Source: Anabaena sp. UHCC 0187
Lineage (GTDB): Bacteria > Cyanobacteriota > Cyanobacteriia > Cyanobacteriales > Nostocaceae
Assembly (NCBI RefSeq): GCF_009712035.1
Contig: NZ_VILB01000007.1
Coordinates: 87,437-151,436, forward strand
Length of the DNA stretch: 64,000 nucleotides
Direction of reading: 5' to 3'
Shown here: in pieces, positions 54,031 through 62,771 of the stretch
Layout of the letters: every line of letters begins with the position of its first letter
Position numbering within the stretch: position 1 is the first letter of the stretch
Position numbers and translations under genes: made by a program
The notes under the pieces: generated by a model
What the model was told of the DNA's origin: nothing
What the model saw: the letters and a program-made list of their open reading frames with translations, nothing else
Databases searched by the model: none

Positions 54031-54381
54031 ATGGCTAATCCCAAATCTGACAAAGGCTTTGTCTACCAAGAATTTGGTAACGGTAGTTCACCCGCACTCG
54101 AACGCGCTGTAGAACGCGGAATCCAAGATTTACCCCCCAATCAGCAAAATGTGCGAATTCAAGCCACTCGCGCGGGAAGGAAGGGGAAAACTGTCACGGT
54201 TATTACTGGTTTCCAGACTAAACCCGAAACTTTAGCTACTTTATTAAAACAGTTAAAAGCCCAATGCGGTACAGGTGGAACTTTGAAAGATAATGAAATT
54301 GAAGTTCAGGGAGAACACAAACAGAAGATATTAGAGATTTTGGTAAAATTGGGTTATAAAGCCAAAATCAGCGGTGGTTAA
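54031..54381 (+). CDS. SUI1/YciH-type translation initiation factor-like protein
   Basis: A 116-residue protein. The C-terminal SUI1/eIF1 domain includes VRIQATRAGRKGKTVTVITGF, LKAQCGTGGTLKDNEIEVQGEH and ILVKLGYKAK. Bacterial YciH-type homologues can influence start-codon selection fidelity. The N-terminal ~35 residues (NPKSDKGFVYQEFG) match cyanobacterial members. It is single, with a Pmp3-like gene 89 nt downstream. Confidence 0.93.
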   Translation: MANPKSDKGFVYQEFGNGSSPALERAVERGIQDLPPNQQNVRIQATRAGRKGKTVTVITGFQTKPETLATLLKQLKAQCGTGGTLKDNEIEVQGEHKQKILEILVKLGYKAKISGG

Positions 54382-54470
54382 AAAGTGCGGTTTACCGTAT
54401 CTTTTCAGGAATCGTCACAATAGTATGTGATGTTAATTCTAGAAACATTGAACATCAACAGGAGCATAAC

Positions 54471-54635
54471 ATGGATATGGACATAGTCAGAATTATAGCC
54501 GCAATTTTTCTCCCACCTTTAGGAGTGTTTTTGCAAGTCGGTATTGGTAAGGATTTTTGGATTAACCTAATTTTGACTTTCTTTGGTTATATCCCTGGTA
54601 TTGTTCACGCAGTGTGGATAATTGCGAAGAAATAA
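54471..54635 (+). CDS. YqaE/Pmp3-family small membrane protein
   Basis: A 54-residue protein encoded from the ATG at 54471 (AGGAG at 54460-54464, 6-nt spacing). It begins MDMDIVRIIAAIFLPPLGVF and ends FFGYIPGIVHAVWIIAKK. Two transmembrane helices and the PPLGVFLQVG and YIPGIVHAVW motifs are diagnostic of the Pmp3/YqaE family. These are stress-inducible membrane peptides linked to membrane potential and salt tolerance. Short enough to be easily missed in annotation. Confidence 0.93.
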   Translation: MDMDIVRIIAAIFLPPLGVFLQVGIGKDFWINLILTFFGYIPGIVHAVWIIAKK

Positions 54636-54724
54636 TGATGTCAGAGAGGTAGAGAAAACTGGACTATCTCTCTATTTCTCACACTGTTTGTCAAATAGTA
54701 AGTTAGAAATTTATTAGGGTAAAT

Positions 54725-55123
54725 GTGAGGATTATGAACTACAAAGCTATCATTTTATCGGCAATTTTAGGAATTTCTACTCCTGCAATTATTGATATGG
54801 CTATTCCTAATCAAGCTATGGCTGTGCAAAAGTTTGATTATCCAGCCGGTTCATTTAGTGATAAAGATTGGGAGGTAAATTTAGCTTTTAACAATAATTC
54901 TTATTACTATTATGGAGAAAACCGTAATAGTAATTCTAGTATTAATTTATCTGGTGCTGTTGCTTCCGGTACTAAACAACGTCAAGTTTATACTTGGAAT
55001 AATAATGGCATGAAATACCAAGTTACCTGGAAACCAAGTGATCCGAATTTTATTCGGGTTCAAGTCACTCAACCTAATGGTAAATTGATTTTGAATCGGG
55101 TACTCAAAGCTGTTAAAAATTAA
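54725..55123 (+). CDS. Uncharacterised exported protein
   Basis: A 132-residue protein with a signal peptide (YKAIILSAILGISTPAI...NQAMA, cleavage near residue 33) and a ~95-residue domain rich in Asn, Tyr and Ser (FNNNSYYYYGENRNSNSS), ending PNGKLILNRVLKAVKN. The start is either this GTG, with AGGG five nt upstream, or an in-frame ATG at 54734; I keep the GTG. No family is recognised. It is probably periplasmic. A terminator shared with glgP follows. Confidence 0.75.
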   Translation: MRIMNYKAIILSAILGISTPAIIDMAIPNQAMAVQKFDYPAGSFSDKDWEVNLAFNNNSYYYYGENRNSNSSINLSGAVASGTKQRQVYTWNNNGMKYQVTWKPSDPNFIRVQVTQPNGKLILNRVLKAVKN

Positions 55124-55157
55124 GGTTTTCTATTATTAAACATAACCTGATTTTTGG

Positions 55158-55186
55158 AGAGACGTTCCAGGGAACGTCTCTTTATT
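55158..55186. terminator. Rho-independent terminator between the exported-protein gene and glgP
   Basis: A perfect stem AGAGACGTTC / GAACGTCTCT with a tight CAGG loop (55158-55181), followed by TTTATTTTT. It lies between two convergent genes and could serve both strands. Confidence 0.9.
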
Positions 55187-55191
55187 TTTGC

Positions 55192-57756
55192 TTATTCAGC
55201 CCAAGCGATTAATCTGGGTTCGTAAGGACTAGAGAGGTATTGATTTCGAGGTAAGACACGCAAAGATAAACCTTGCAAACCAGAAGTGGTGTAAGTGATA
55301 TTTGCAGTATACACACTTGAATTTTCTGGATCTTGCCCTTGATAATCCATGATTACAGGTACAGCATTGACAATATCACCGTTGGCATCAATAGAACCTT
55401 GATAGAGTTCTACTTGGACATCATCATTTTTCAAAGTTGCTAAATCAACTTTAGCTTTGACAGCTACAGTTTGATTAACTTCAATATCTGATGCTGCGGA
55501 TACGTCAATATCTTTGATTTTGATGTTAAACCAGTGTTCACCTAATTTTGCTCTCCAAGCCGCTAATTCCTTAGCGGGAGCATAATTATCAACGGTGAGG
55601 TTATGATAGCGATCGCTGGCAGGGAAATAAGCTCTCATTGCATATTCTCGCACCATCCGGGCTGTATTAAAGAAAGGACAATTCAACCGAATCGCATCTT
55701 TCATTTTTGCTACCCAAGGACGAGGCAAGCCATCACCATCACGATGATCATAGAATAGGGGGACAACTTCCTTCTCTAGCAACTCGTAGAGGGCGTTGGC
55801 TTCTATCTCATCTTGATAATTAGGATCTTCGTAATTTTCCCCATGGCCAATAGCCCAACCAGTGCGAACATAATCGGCTTCATCCCACCAACCATCAAGT
55901 ACACTCAAATTGGGTAAGCCATTCATAGCGGCTTTCATACCACTTGTACCGGAAGCTTCGCGGGGACGACGGGGGGTATTTAACCAAATATCACAACCTG
56001 CTACCATTAAGCGGGCGATGTGAATATCGTAGTTAGGCACAAACACCACCTGTTTTTCTAAATGGTGTTCATGGATAAAGTGATTAATATCCCGAATTAA
56101 TTCTTTCCCAGGGATATCTTTGGGGTGTGCCTTACCAGCAATCACAAACTGCACTTTCCGGTGTTTGTTAGCGAGTAAAATCTTTTTAATTCTTTCCAAA
56201 TCACGCATCCATAAAGTAGCGCGTTTGTAGGTAGCAAAGCGACGGGCAAAGCCAATAGTGAGAACGTTAGGATCAAGCACTTCCTGGGCTTGGGCAATAT
56301 CTGAAGCTGAAGCACCGCGATCGCGTAAATGTTTAACTAAATGTTCTCGAACATACAACACCATATCCAAGCGGCAGCGTTCGTGATTCCGCCATAACTC
56401 TTCATCAGGAATTGCATCCATGCGTTCCCACAATTGGTTATCCGGTGGCGCTGATGACCAGTTTGGCCCAAGATAGCGATCGTATAACTCTTGAGTGGAT
56501 TTACTTACACAACTGCGGGCATGGACACCGTTAGTAATAGCGGCAATTGGCACGTCTTCCACTGGAACTTTTTGCCACAAACCTTGGAACATCTGCCGGG
56601 AGACAACACCGTGCAATTGTGCCACACCATTGGAGAATGTCGCCATTTTCAGGGCTAATACTGCCATACTGAAAGGCGCAGACAAATCACCAGTGTTTTC
56701 TCGTCCCAAGCCTAAAAATTGCTCTTTTGGTAAACCAAAGATATCTGCATAGTAACCCAGATAGTGCAAAATCTTGTCGGGGGCAAACAAGTCAATTCCA
56801 GCGGGAACTGGAGTATGCGTAGTGAAGATATTACTAGAAGATACTACCTGTCTAGCTTGTCTGTAACTTAGCCCTTTTTCCTGAATGAGAGTGCGGATGC
56901 GTTCTAAGGCAGAGAAGGCTGCATGACCTTCATTCATGTGGTAAGCAGTGACTTCATACCCCAAAGCTTTTAACATTTGCACACCACCTATGCCCAGCAT
57001 AATTTCCTGGTGGATACGCATATCTATATCACCACCGTACAATTGATCGGTGATATCGTGGTCATAAGCTTTGTTAGGTTCGATGTTAGTATCAAGCATA
57101 TACAGGGGTACAGTTCCCACCTGGACACGCCACACTCTCGCATATACCTTACGTCCGGGATAATCTACGGCAATCCGCAGTTCTGAACCATCCGGATTCC
57201 GCTCCAAATGCAAGGGCATATTATAGAAGTCATTGATGATATAGCGTTCTTGCTGCCAACCATCAGCATTGAGATACTGGGCAAAATATCCCTGTTGATA
57301 AAGTAAACCTACGCCCACCAGGGGTAATCCCAAATCACTAGCTGATTTGAGGTGATCTCCTGCCAGTACACCTAAACCACCTGAATAGACAGGTAGGCAA
57401 TCTACTAACCCAAATTCAGCGGAAAAATAGGCGTAACATTCCTTGGGCTGCTGATTTCTTTGTTTTTTATACCAGGTGCGTTCTTGCAAATAATCATCTA
57501 ATTGCCGCGCGGCTCGATCTACTTGTGCTAAAAAGCCATCATCTTCGATAACTTCTAACAGTCGGCTTTGACTGATAGTTCCCAGCATTAATACTGGGTT
57601 ATGATGGCTAGATTCCCACAAATCGGGATCTAAACGCCGAAACAGGTCTTTGCTCTCCACATTCCAATCGAAATGGAGATTATATGCTAGTTTCCGCAGG
57701 GGTTCTAGTCTGGATGGTAGTGAAGGAGATACGTTAAAAGTGCGAATTGGCTGCAT
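55192..57756 (-). CDS. glgP: Alpha-glucan (glycogen) phosphorylase, DUF3417-containing type
   Basis: An 854-residue GT35 phosphorylase of the bacterial/archaeal TIGR02094 type. The N-terminal DUF3417 region (LPSRLEPLRKLAYNLHFDWN) precedes the catalytic core with FSAEFGLVDCLPVYSGGLGVLAGDHLKSASDLG. The PLP lysine motif is EASGTSGMKAAMNG (about residue 608), and a C-terminal beta-rich extension is present. It degrades glycogen to glucose 1-phosphate. Length fits the family. It is monocistronic with a 1.4-kb non-coding region upstream. Confidence 0.95.
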   Translation of the reverse strand: MQPIRTFNVSPSLPSRLEPLRKLAYNLHFDWNVESKDLFRRLDPDLWESSHHNPVLMLGTISQSRLLEVIEDDGFLAQVDRAARQLDDYLQERTWYKKQRNQQPKECYAYFSAEFGLVDCLPVYSGGLGVLAGDHLKSASDLGLPLVGVGLLYQQGYFAQYLNADGWQQERYIINDFYNMPLHLERNPDGSELRIAVDYPGRKVYARVWRVQVGTVPLYMLDTNIEPNKAYDHDITDQLYGGDIDMRIHQEIMLGIGGVQMLKALGYEVTAYHMNEGHAAFSALERIRTLIQEKGLSYRQARQVVSSSNIFTTHTPVPAGIDLFAPDKILHYLGYYADIFGLPKEQFLGLGRENTGDLSAPFSMAVLALKMATFSNGVAQLHGVVSRQMFQGLWQKVPVEDVPIAAITNGVHARSCVSKSTQELYDRYLGPNWSSAPPDNQLWERMDAIPDEELWRNHERCRLDMVLYVREHLVKHLRDRGASASDIAQAQEVLDPNVLTIGFARRFATYKRATLWMRDLERIKKILLANKHRKVQFVIAGKAHPKDIPGKELIRDINHFIHEHHLEKQVVFVPNYDIHIARLMVAGCDIWLNTPRRPREASGTSGMKAAMNGLPNLSVLDGWWDEADYVRTGWAIGHGENYEDPNYQDEIEANALYELLEKEVVPLFYDHRDGDGLPRPWVAKMKDAIRLNCPFFNTARMVREYAMRAYFPASDRYHNLTVDNYAPAKELAAWRAKLGEHWFNIKIKDIDVSAASDIEVNQTVAVKAKVDLATLKNDDVQVELYQGSIDANGDIVNAVPVIMDYQGQDPENSSVYTANITYTTSGLQGLSLRVLPRNQYLSSPYEPRLIAWAE

Positions 57757-58296
57757 AGTTTAGAAAAACTTGAAGTTCAGCTATAGATATTGTTGACTGT
57801 TTTTACTTAATGTTGCCAACTCTTTATACGATGTTTGTCAAATTTTGATGACTTTGTTAAGAATTGATAACTATTTAATTGCTAGATACAGACATTAAAC
57901 TAATCGGTGTTCTGAGTCTAGGGGTTTTCCTGAGTTATTGCCAAAGTTTTCGTAAAAATTAATTATCTGCTGTTTGTGTCGGCACAATAGCGATAACTAC
58001 ACATTTCTATTAAAATTTTATACACGTAGTGATCGGATACATTATATACACAAATCCACAAAAAACAGGTAACAGGCAATAAAAAAGACAAATAAAAACT
58101 CAACAAAAGATTTATACCTAAAATAAGTAGTTGAACTCACATAAAGCTAAAAAAATATATATTTACGCCCTAATCTTTTCCATGAAACTTGTTCACTTAA
58201 TCAAAAATATGTTATGCTTAATAGCAATTGTTATTAGTTAACAATTATCTAATTTAAAATGTAATTTAGTTAGCCTATAAATCATTTGTGTGCAAC

Positions 58297-58425
58297 ATGA
58301 TTAGAGCCGGATACTCTACAAGTTATTTACAAGAAAGCCGTCACAGCAGTCGCGGTAGTGCTTTCTTGTTTGCACCAATGGTGAACTTTAATATTATGGC
58401 AGATGTGGGAGATACTCCACCTTAG
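58297..58425 (+). CDS. Candidate 42-residue ORF containing a 10-bp hairpin
   Basis: ATG at 58297 opens a 42-codon frame whose middle reads SYLQESRHSSRGSAFLFAP and whose end is NIMADVGDTPP before TAG. Codon choice looks natural and the peptide is not low complexity, but no Shine-Dalgarno is evident and I do not recognise a family. Within it acaagaaagc (58329-58338) and gctttcttgt (58360-58369) form a perfect 10-bp stem with a 21-nt loop, so the segment could instead be a structured RNA or a leader. The RGSA segment is not the RGSGR of PatS/HetN. Confidence 0.4.
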   Translation: MIRAGYSTSYLQESRHSSRGSAFLFAPMVNFNIMADVGDTPP

Positions 58426-58443
58426 TAGCTTTTACAGCAGAAT

Positions 58444-58480
58444 TCAGGAGTCAGAATTTAGAAGTTAGGAGTCAGGAGTA
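58444..58480. repeat. Degenerate AGGAGTC heptamer tract
   Basis: Units caggagtcagaatttagaag and taggagtcaggagt repeat the heptamer seen at 33089-33120. Intergenic STRR. Confidence 0.8.
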
Positions 58481-59149
58481 AAACTGGCTTGGTGTATGGC
58501 TTTGAATTTAGATTCTGTACCTCATTGATATGTAATCTGCTGTATTTTCAAATAATCATTCCCATTACATAAAGATTAAATTGTGATGTTAGAATCATTT
58601 TTCTAGCACTACAAACGCCTATGTAGATTTATTGTTGTTAACAAACAACTAATTAAAGTCATCTGTGATGAAAGTATGGCTAAATTCTACTGGTAATTAA
58701 TCTAAATGAATATTTCTGTATTCGCAGTTGCATTACCAATTGCCCCAATTTTCCCGATCCAGTAAAAACTAATTTGTTTATTGCACCAATCTCATAATTA
58801 GAGATTAACTACTACTATGCACTGATATTGACTAGTACATTAAATCAGGCAACCACTAGTTGCTGATTAGTTCAGTAAATGTGCATATGAAAATGTTCCT
58901 AAAGTTAGATGAAATAATTTATCTGGGCATCATTTTAAAACTTTTTAAAAGTAGAGTTTTTTAGTAGTTAAGTAAACAATTTACAACTGTAAGCAAATTT
59001 GTATATTTGCCATAATCGGGAATTTTGTAGATATTTTTTGATTTTTTAGGGCTACATATATTTGCTTCTACTACCCATGGGGATCATCATTTTTGATCTT
59101 CCTCACTCCCCTTTTTGCCCAAAACCAACTTATTTACGAGAGACGTACC

Positions 59150-59839
59150 ATGACTAACTCACAATATTCTGCAAAAATTCAAAGATTCCAAGAACTATTA
59201 ATAACTACTTTATTGGGAGATTTACCAACAATTGCCATGGGGCCACAGCTAAGAAAATTAGTATACCAGAATATTTTTGGCAGTATGGGTAATGAAGTTT
59301 TTATTCAACATGGAGTGGAAATAACTGGTAGTTCATTTATCGAACTTGGGAACGGAGTTAATATCTTTAAAGGTGTGCGTTTAGATGCCAAAGGACACCG
59401 AAATAATAGAATCTCTATCAGTAATCGCGTCACAATTGAGCGGAATGTAGATATTGGATGTATGGATAATACCTCTATATATATTGATGAAGATACTTAT
59501 ATAGCTCCTGGTGTGTGTATTGCCGGTCAAGGAGATATTCACATTGGTAAAAACTGCATGATAGCATCTCACTGTGGAATCTATGCCAATAATCATGTTT
59601 TTACCAACCCATTGCTACCGATAAAACAACAAGGTGTTACTTGTGAAGGAATTATTATTGAAGATGATTGTTGGTTAGGACATGGAGTAACTGTATTAGA
59701 TGGAGTTACCATTGGTAAGGGTAGTATTATTGGTGCAGGTGCTGTTGTTAGCAAAGATATTCCCCCTTACTCCATTGCCGTGGGTGTACCAGCAAAAGTT
59801 ATTAAGAGTCGAGTTGCGAAAGTATCTTGTAATTCGTAA
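59150..59839 (+). CDS. Hexapeptide-repeat (LbH) acyltransferase
   Basis: A 229-residue left-handed beta-helix acyltransferase. Repeated [LIV]-G-x4 units run from about residue 55 (IELGNGVNIFKGVRLDAKGH) to 215. The catalytic/CoA region is in IASHCGIYANNHVF, and the standard ending GVTIGKGSIIGAGAVVSKDIPPYSIAVGVPAKVIKSR closes it. It is like WcaF/NodL/maltose O-acetyltransferases and sugar O-acyltransferases of polysaccharide clusters. The substrate is unknown. The frame is open from 59093 but MTNSQYSAKIQRFQEL at 59150 is the likelier start. Monocistronic. Confidence 0.92.
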   Translation: MTNSQYSAKIQRFQELLITTLLGDLPTIAMGPQLRKLVYQNIFGSMGNEVFIQHGVEITGSSFIELGNGVNIFKGVRLDAKGHRNNRISISNRVTIERNVDIGCMDNTSIYIDEDTYIAPGVCIAGQGDIHIGKNCMIASHCGIYANNHVFTNPLLPIKQQGVTCEGIIIEDDCWLGHGVTVLDGVTIGKGSIIGAGAVVSKDIPPYSIAVGVPAKVIKSRVAKVSCNS

Positions 59840-59906
59840 TTATCTGATTTTATCAATTAATTAGGTGGACATGAGATAAGGAAAATGTGTAAAGAACAGT
59901 AAATAT

Positions 59907-59960
59907 CCCCCTGCTCCCCGCTCCCTGCCCCCTTGCCTTGCTCCCCGCTCCCTACACCCC
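59907..59960. repeat. C-rich heptamer-like tract (CTCCCCG/CTCCCTG)
   Basis: Repeats of cctgctccccgctccctgcc type, with a second round ttgctccccgctccctac, lie between the acyltransferase gene and psbI. It is an STRR-class sequence with strong strand asymmetry. Confidence 0.85.
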
Positions 59961-60079
59961 TAAAATCCCATTCCCACAAAAAAGGTGCAAGATGTAGGTA
60001 AGATAAATGAGATATCTGTTCTGCATAGCAGAAAGTACATCTCTATTTACTATTTGGCAAACCCCTGGGAGTTAGTTCT

Positions 60080-60196
60080 ATGTTGAGTTTAAAAATCGCT
60101 GTTTATATTGTTGTCGGCTTATTCGTGAGCATTTTTATATTCGGGCTTTTGTCAAATGACCCAGCCCGTAACCCTGGTCGTCGGGATTTAGAATAA
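60080..60196 (+). CDS. psbI: Photosystem II reaction center protein I
   Basis: A 38-residue protein starting [20 protein letters not shown] and ending [12 protein letters not shown]. Length, the single N-terminal transmembrane helix (about residues 4-24) and the conserved RNPGR tail identify PsbI, a low-mass subunit at the periphery of the PSII reaction centre next to D1. It is too short for most ORF cutoffs. A hairpin with a T-run follows 24 nt after the stop, so it is probably transcribed separately from the DUF3769 gene. Confidence 0.97.
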   Translation: MLSLKIAVYIVVGLFVSIFIFGLLSNDPARNPGRRDLE

Positions 60197-60219
60197 ACAT
60201 TCCGACAACAAACCCCAAC

Positions 60220-60272
60220 GGCTGGAAGGTAGAAACAGGCTAATATGTAATTTAACCTTCCGGCTATTTTTT
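60220..60272 (+). terminator. Hairpin and T-run downstream of psbI
   Basis: Arms GGCTGGAAGGT (60220-60230) and ACCTTCCGGCT (60255-60265) pair with a wobble, followed by ATTTTTT. The 24-nt loop is long for an intrinsic terminator, but the T-run supports one. It ends 22 nt before the DUF3769 start. Confidence 0.7.
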
Positions 60273-60294
60273 GCTTTTTGGTCAGCTTGAAAAT

Positions 60295-62676
60295 ATGTTT
60301 CATCCATTATTACCACCTCAGCTACCTCCCAATCTTGAATCTTCAAAACCTGCTTATCATCTCGCTGCTACTCCTGTTGTCAAGGTTGAAACTAATGGGC
60401 AAAAACCACTAATTGACGGTAAAGATCAGGACAAGCAGCATCAATCAATTAGCGGTCTAGTTAATGAAGATGTTGTCAACCAAAATTTTTCGCCATTATC
60501 TTCACCAGAACAACTATCTCCCGAATTTTCTAGCGCGAATCCTCAAGTTAAGGGTGAAGTTAATAATACTACGGTCAATCAGCAAGTTTTAGCAGAAATA
60601 TCAACTCCTCCAAAAACAGAACAAAGTCCTGTGAATTTACAGGAATCAGGGGGGAAATTTGATCTATCCGTGGGTAAAAATACACCTGCTGCGTCACCAA
60701 TACAAAATATTATTGAATTTAAGCTTCGCAATTCCCCAAAGGAACTACCAACTACTGTTGAATTTCCCCTATCACCCCAACTCCCAGAACCAGAGAAGAT
60801 TCCAGCCGGAAAAGGCAGAGTTGTGGAGGTAATTGCCAATAGCCAGGAGTATGATGAGCAAAGGCGAATTGTGACAGCAAAAGGTAATGTAGTAGTCAGA
60901 TTTGATGGGGCTGTGATTGATGCCGATAGCTTGCAAATAAATTTGGATAATTTGATTGCAGTCGGTGAAGGTAATGTGGCTTTAACTAGAGGTAATCAGG
61001 TATTACAAGGACAACGCTTCACCTATAATTTTATTCAAGATAGTGGGGATTTGGAAAACGGCAAAGGTGAACTTTATATCCCCACCACAGACACAGATTT
61101 TGCTTTTTCATCTACTTTACCTACAGATATTACAGCGGGTGGAGTCCCTAGTCGCCCTTTGAGTAATCGGATTCGGGCTAATCAGCCTGTAACTGGTGTT
61201 AACAGTCCAGGGGGGATAGAATTTGGTGCTAGTGGTCAATCTGATGCCCGAAATGTGGCTTCACCTAAATTTGGTGGTGTGGTCAAGCGGTTACGATTTG
61301 AAGCCCAACGGATTGAATTTTATCCGCGAGGTTTTCAAGCCCAAGATGCCAGAATTACTAATGATCCTTTTTCACCTCCTGAATTAGAAATTAGGGCGGA
61401 CAAGGTCACGGTAACGCGAGAAGCACCGTTAATAGACCGGATTACTACCCAGCGGCAACGATTAGTTTTTGATCAAAAAGTTGTTATTCCTATTCCTATT
61501 AATAGTCGGAAAATAGATCGGCGGCCACGACAGGTAAATCCCACTATCGTCTCCGTTGGTTTTGATAATGATAAACGGGGCGGTTTATTTGTAGAACGCA
61601 GTTTTGAACCGATTAATAATGATCAGACTCGCTGGATTGTTACACCACAGTTTTATCTGCAAAGGGCGTTGAAAAGTAGTGAAAATGTGGCCAGTTTATT
61701 TGGTGTGAATACCAAGGTGAATGCTGTTTTAAGTCCTAAAACTGTTCTCGAAGGTGCGGGAGAGTTAACTAGTTTTGATTTTGATCAACTGGAAAATAAT
61801 TTGCGCGGGAGTTTGCGGTTACGTCAAGCATTGGGCAATGTGAATCCTTATACATTAAGTTTGGAATCTAGTTACCGTGATCGCTTGTACAATGGTAGTC
61901 TTGGCTATCAAACTGTACAAAGTAGTATCGGTGGAATTATCACTTCTCCGATCATTCCTTTAGGTAAAAGTGGTGTTAATCTTAGCTATCAAGGCGGCGC
62001 TCAATATATAGATGCAAACACAGACCGTCAAGATTTACTCTCTCCAGTGCGGAAAAATGATCGCATTTCTTTGAGTCGTTTGCAGGGGAGTGTGGCGTTA
62101 AGTGGTGGTATCAATTTGTGGCAAGGAAAACCATTGGCAGCTACAGCCACAGAGGGATTAAAATATACATCCAATTCTGTAGTACCGTATTTGCAAGCGA
62201 TCGCTGGTGTAACGGGAACTACTAGCTATTATAGTAGTGGAGATAACCAAAGCACTTTAATTGGTACTATCGGTTTAGTGGGACAAATTGGGAATTTCTC
62301 TCGTCCTTATTTAGACTATACTGCCTTTAATGTTAGCTATTCCCAAGGAACTAATAGCGGTTTATCACCCTTTCTTTTTGACCGTTCAGTTGATAACAAA
62401 GTCCTGAATGCGGGTATTTCTCAGCAAGTTTATGGGCCATTCCGGTTAGGTTTGCAAACATCTGTGAACCTTGATACAGGGAAAGAAACCAGCACTGATT
62501 ATATTATGGAATATAGTCGTCGCACCTACGGGATTACTTTCCGTTATAATCCTGTTCTAGAATTAGGTGGCTTTAGTCTTCGGATTAGTGATTTTAATTG
62601 GACAGGTGGTACAGATCCATTTACTAACGGACAAGTTAAACCGGTGGTTGGTGGTGTAGTCCGTCAAGATAATTGA
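60295..62676 (+). CDS. DUF3769 / LptD-like outer-membrane protein
   Basis: A 793-residue protein. The N-terminal ~170 residues are polar and repeat-poor, of the low-complexity linker type. An OstA/LptA-like domain follows (residues ~178-255, AKGNVVVRFDGAVIDADSLQIN, GEGNVALTRGNQVLQGQRF). The C-terminal half is rich in alternating strands, as in a beta-barrel (for example the last ~300 residues ending GGVVRQDN), the cyanobacterial DUF3769 protein thought to act in lipopolysaccharide export or outer-membrane assembly. No classical N-terminal signal peptide is obvious at this start, nor at the upstream TTG (60271), so the start could be wrong. Single gene after psbI. Confidence 0.88.
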   Translation: MFHPLLPPQLPPNLESSKPAYHLAATPVVKVETNGQKPLIDGKDQDKQHQSISGLVNEDVVNQNFSPLSSPEQLSPEFSSANPQVKGEVNNTTVNQQVLAEISTPPKTEQSPVNLQESGGKFDLSVGKNTPAASPIQNIIEFKLRNSPKELPTTVEFPLSPQLPEPEKIPAGKGRVVEVIANSQEYDEQRRIVTAKGNVVVRFDGAVIDADSLQINLDNLIAVGEGNVALTRGNQVLQGQRFTYNFIQDSGDLENGKGELYIPTTDTDFAFSSTLPTDITAGGVPSRPLSNRIRANQPVTGVNSPGGIEFGASGQSDARNVASPKFGGVVKRLRFEAQRIEFYPRGFQAQDARITNDPFSPPELEIRADKVTVTREAPLIDRITTQRQRLVFDQKVVIPIPINSRKIDRRPRQVNPTIVSVGFDNDKRGGLFVERSFEPINNDQTRWIVTPQFYLQRALKSSENVASLFGVNTKVNAVLSPKTVLEGAGELTSFDFDQLENNLRGSLRLRQALGNVNPYTLSLESSYRDRLYNGSLGYQTVQSSIGGIITSPIIPLGKSGVNLSYQGGAQYIDANTDRQDLLSPVRKNDRISLSRLQGSVALSGGINLWQGKPLAATATEGLKYTSNSVVPYLQAIAGVTGTTSYYSSGDNQSTLIGTIGLVGQIGNFSRPYLDYTAFNVSYSQGTNSGLSPFLFDRSVDNKVLNAGISQQVYGPFRLGLQTSVNLDTGKETSTDYIMEYSRRTYGITFRYNPVLELGGFSLRISDFNWTGGTDPFTNGQVKPVVGGVVRQDN

Positions 62677-62680
62677 AAAT

Positions 62681-62727
62681 TAGGAATCAGAAGGAAGGAG
62701 TCAGGAGTCAGGAGGAAGAAGGAAGAA
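62681..62727. repeat. AGGAGTC heptamer tract at the 3' end of the DUF3769 gene
   Basis: taggaatcagaaggaaggag then tcaggagtcaggaggaagaa lies immediately after the stop codon. It is the same heptamer family as 33089-33120. Confidence 0.85.
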
Positions 62728-62771
62728 GTAAAAGCTGTTTGATACTTAATTTTTGATGATAATTTTGTACT

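Larger units (their letters stand above)
57757..59149. other. 1.4-kb largely non-coding region between glgP and an acyltransferase gene
   Basis: The region holds the glgP promoter (minus strand) and the acyltransferase promoter (plus strand). Besides a candidate 42-codon ORF with a strong hairpin (58297-58425) and a heptamer repeat tract (58444-58480), it is AT-rich with no recognised feature. Confidence 0.6.

Noticed and set aside
58297..58425. PatS-like heterocyst inhibitor peptide
   Set aside because: The ORF contains SRGSAF, not the RGSGR pentapeptide, and it is not at the C-terminus.
57757..59149. tRNA or other stable RNA in the long gaps
   Set aside because: No T-loop GGTTCGANTCC-type sequence or cloverleaf arms could be found in this or the other gaps.
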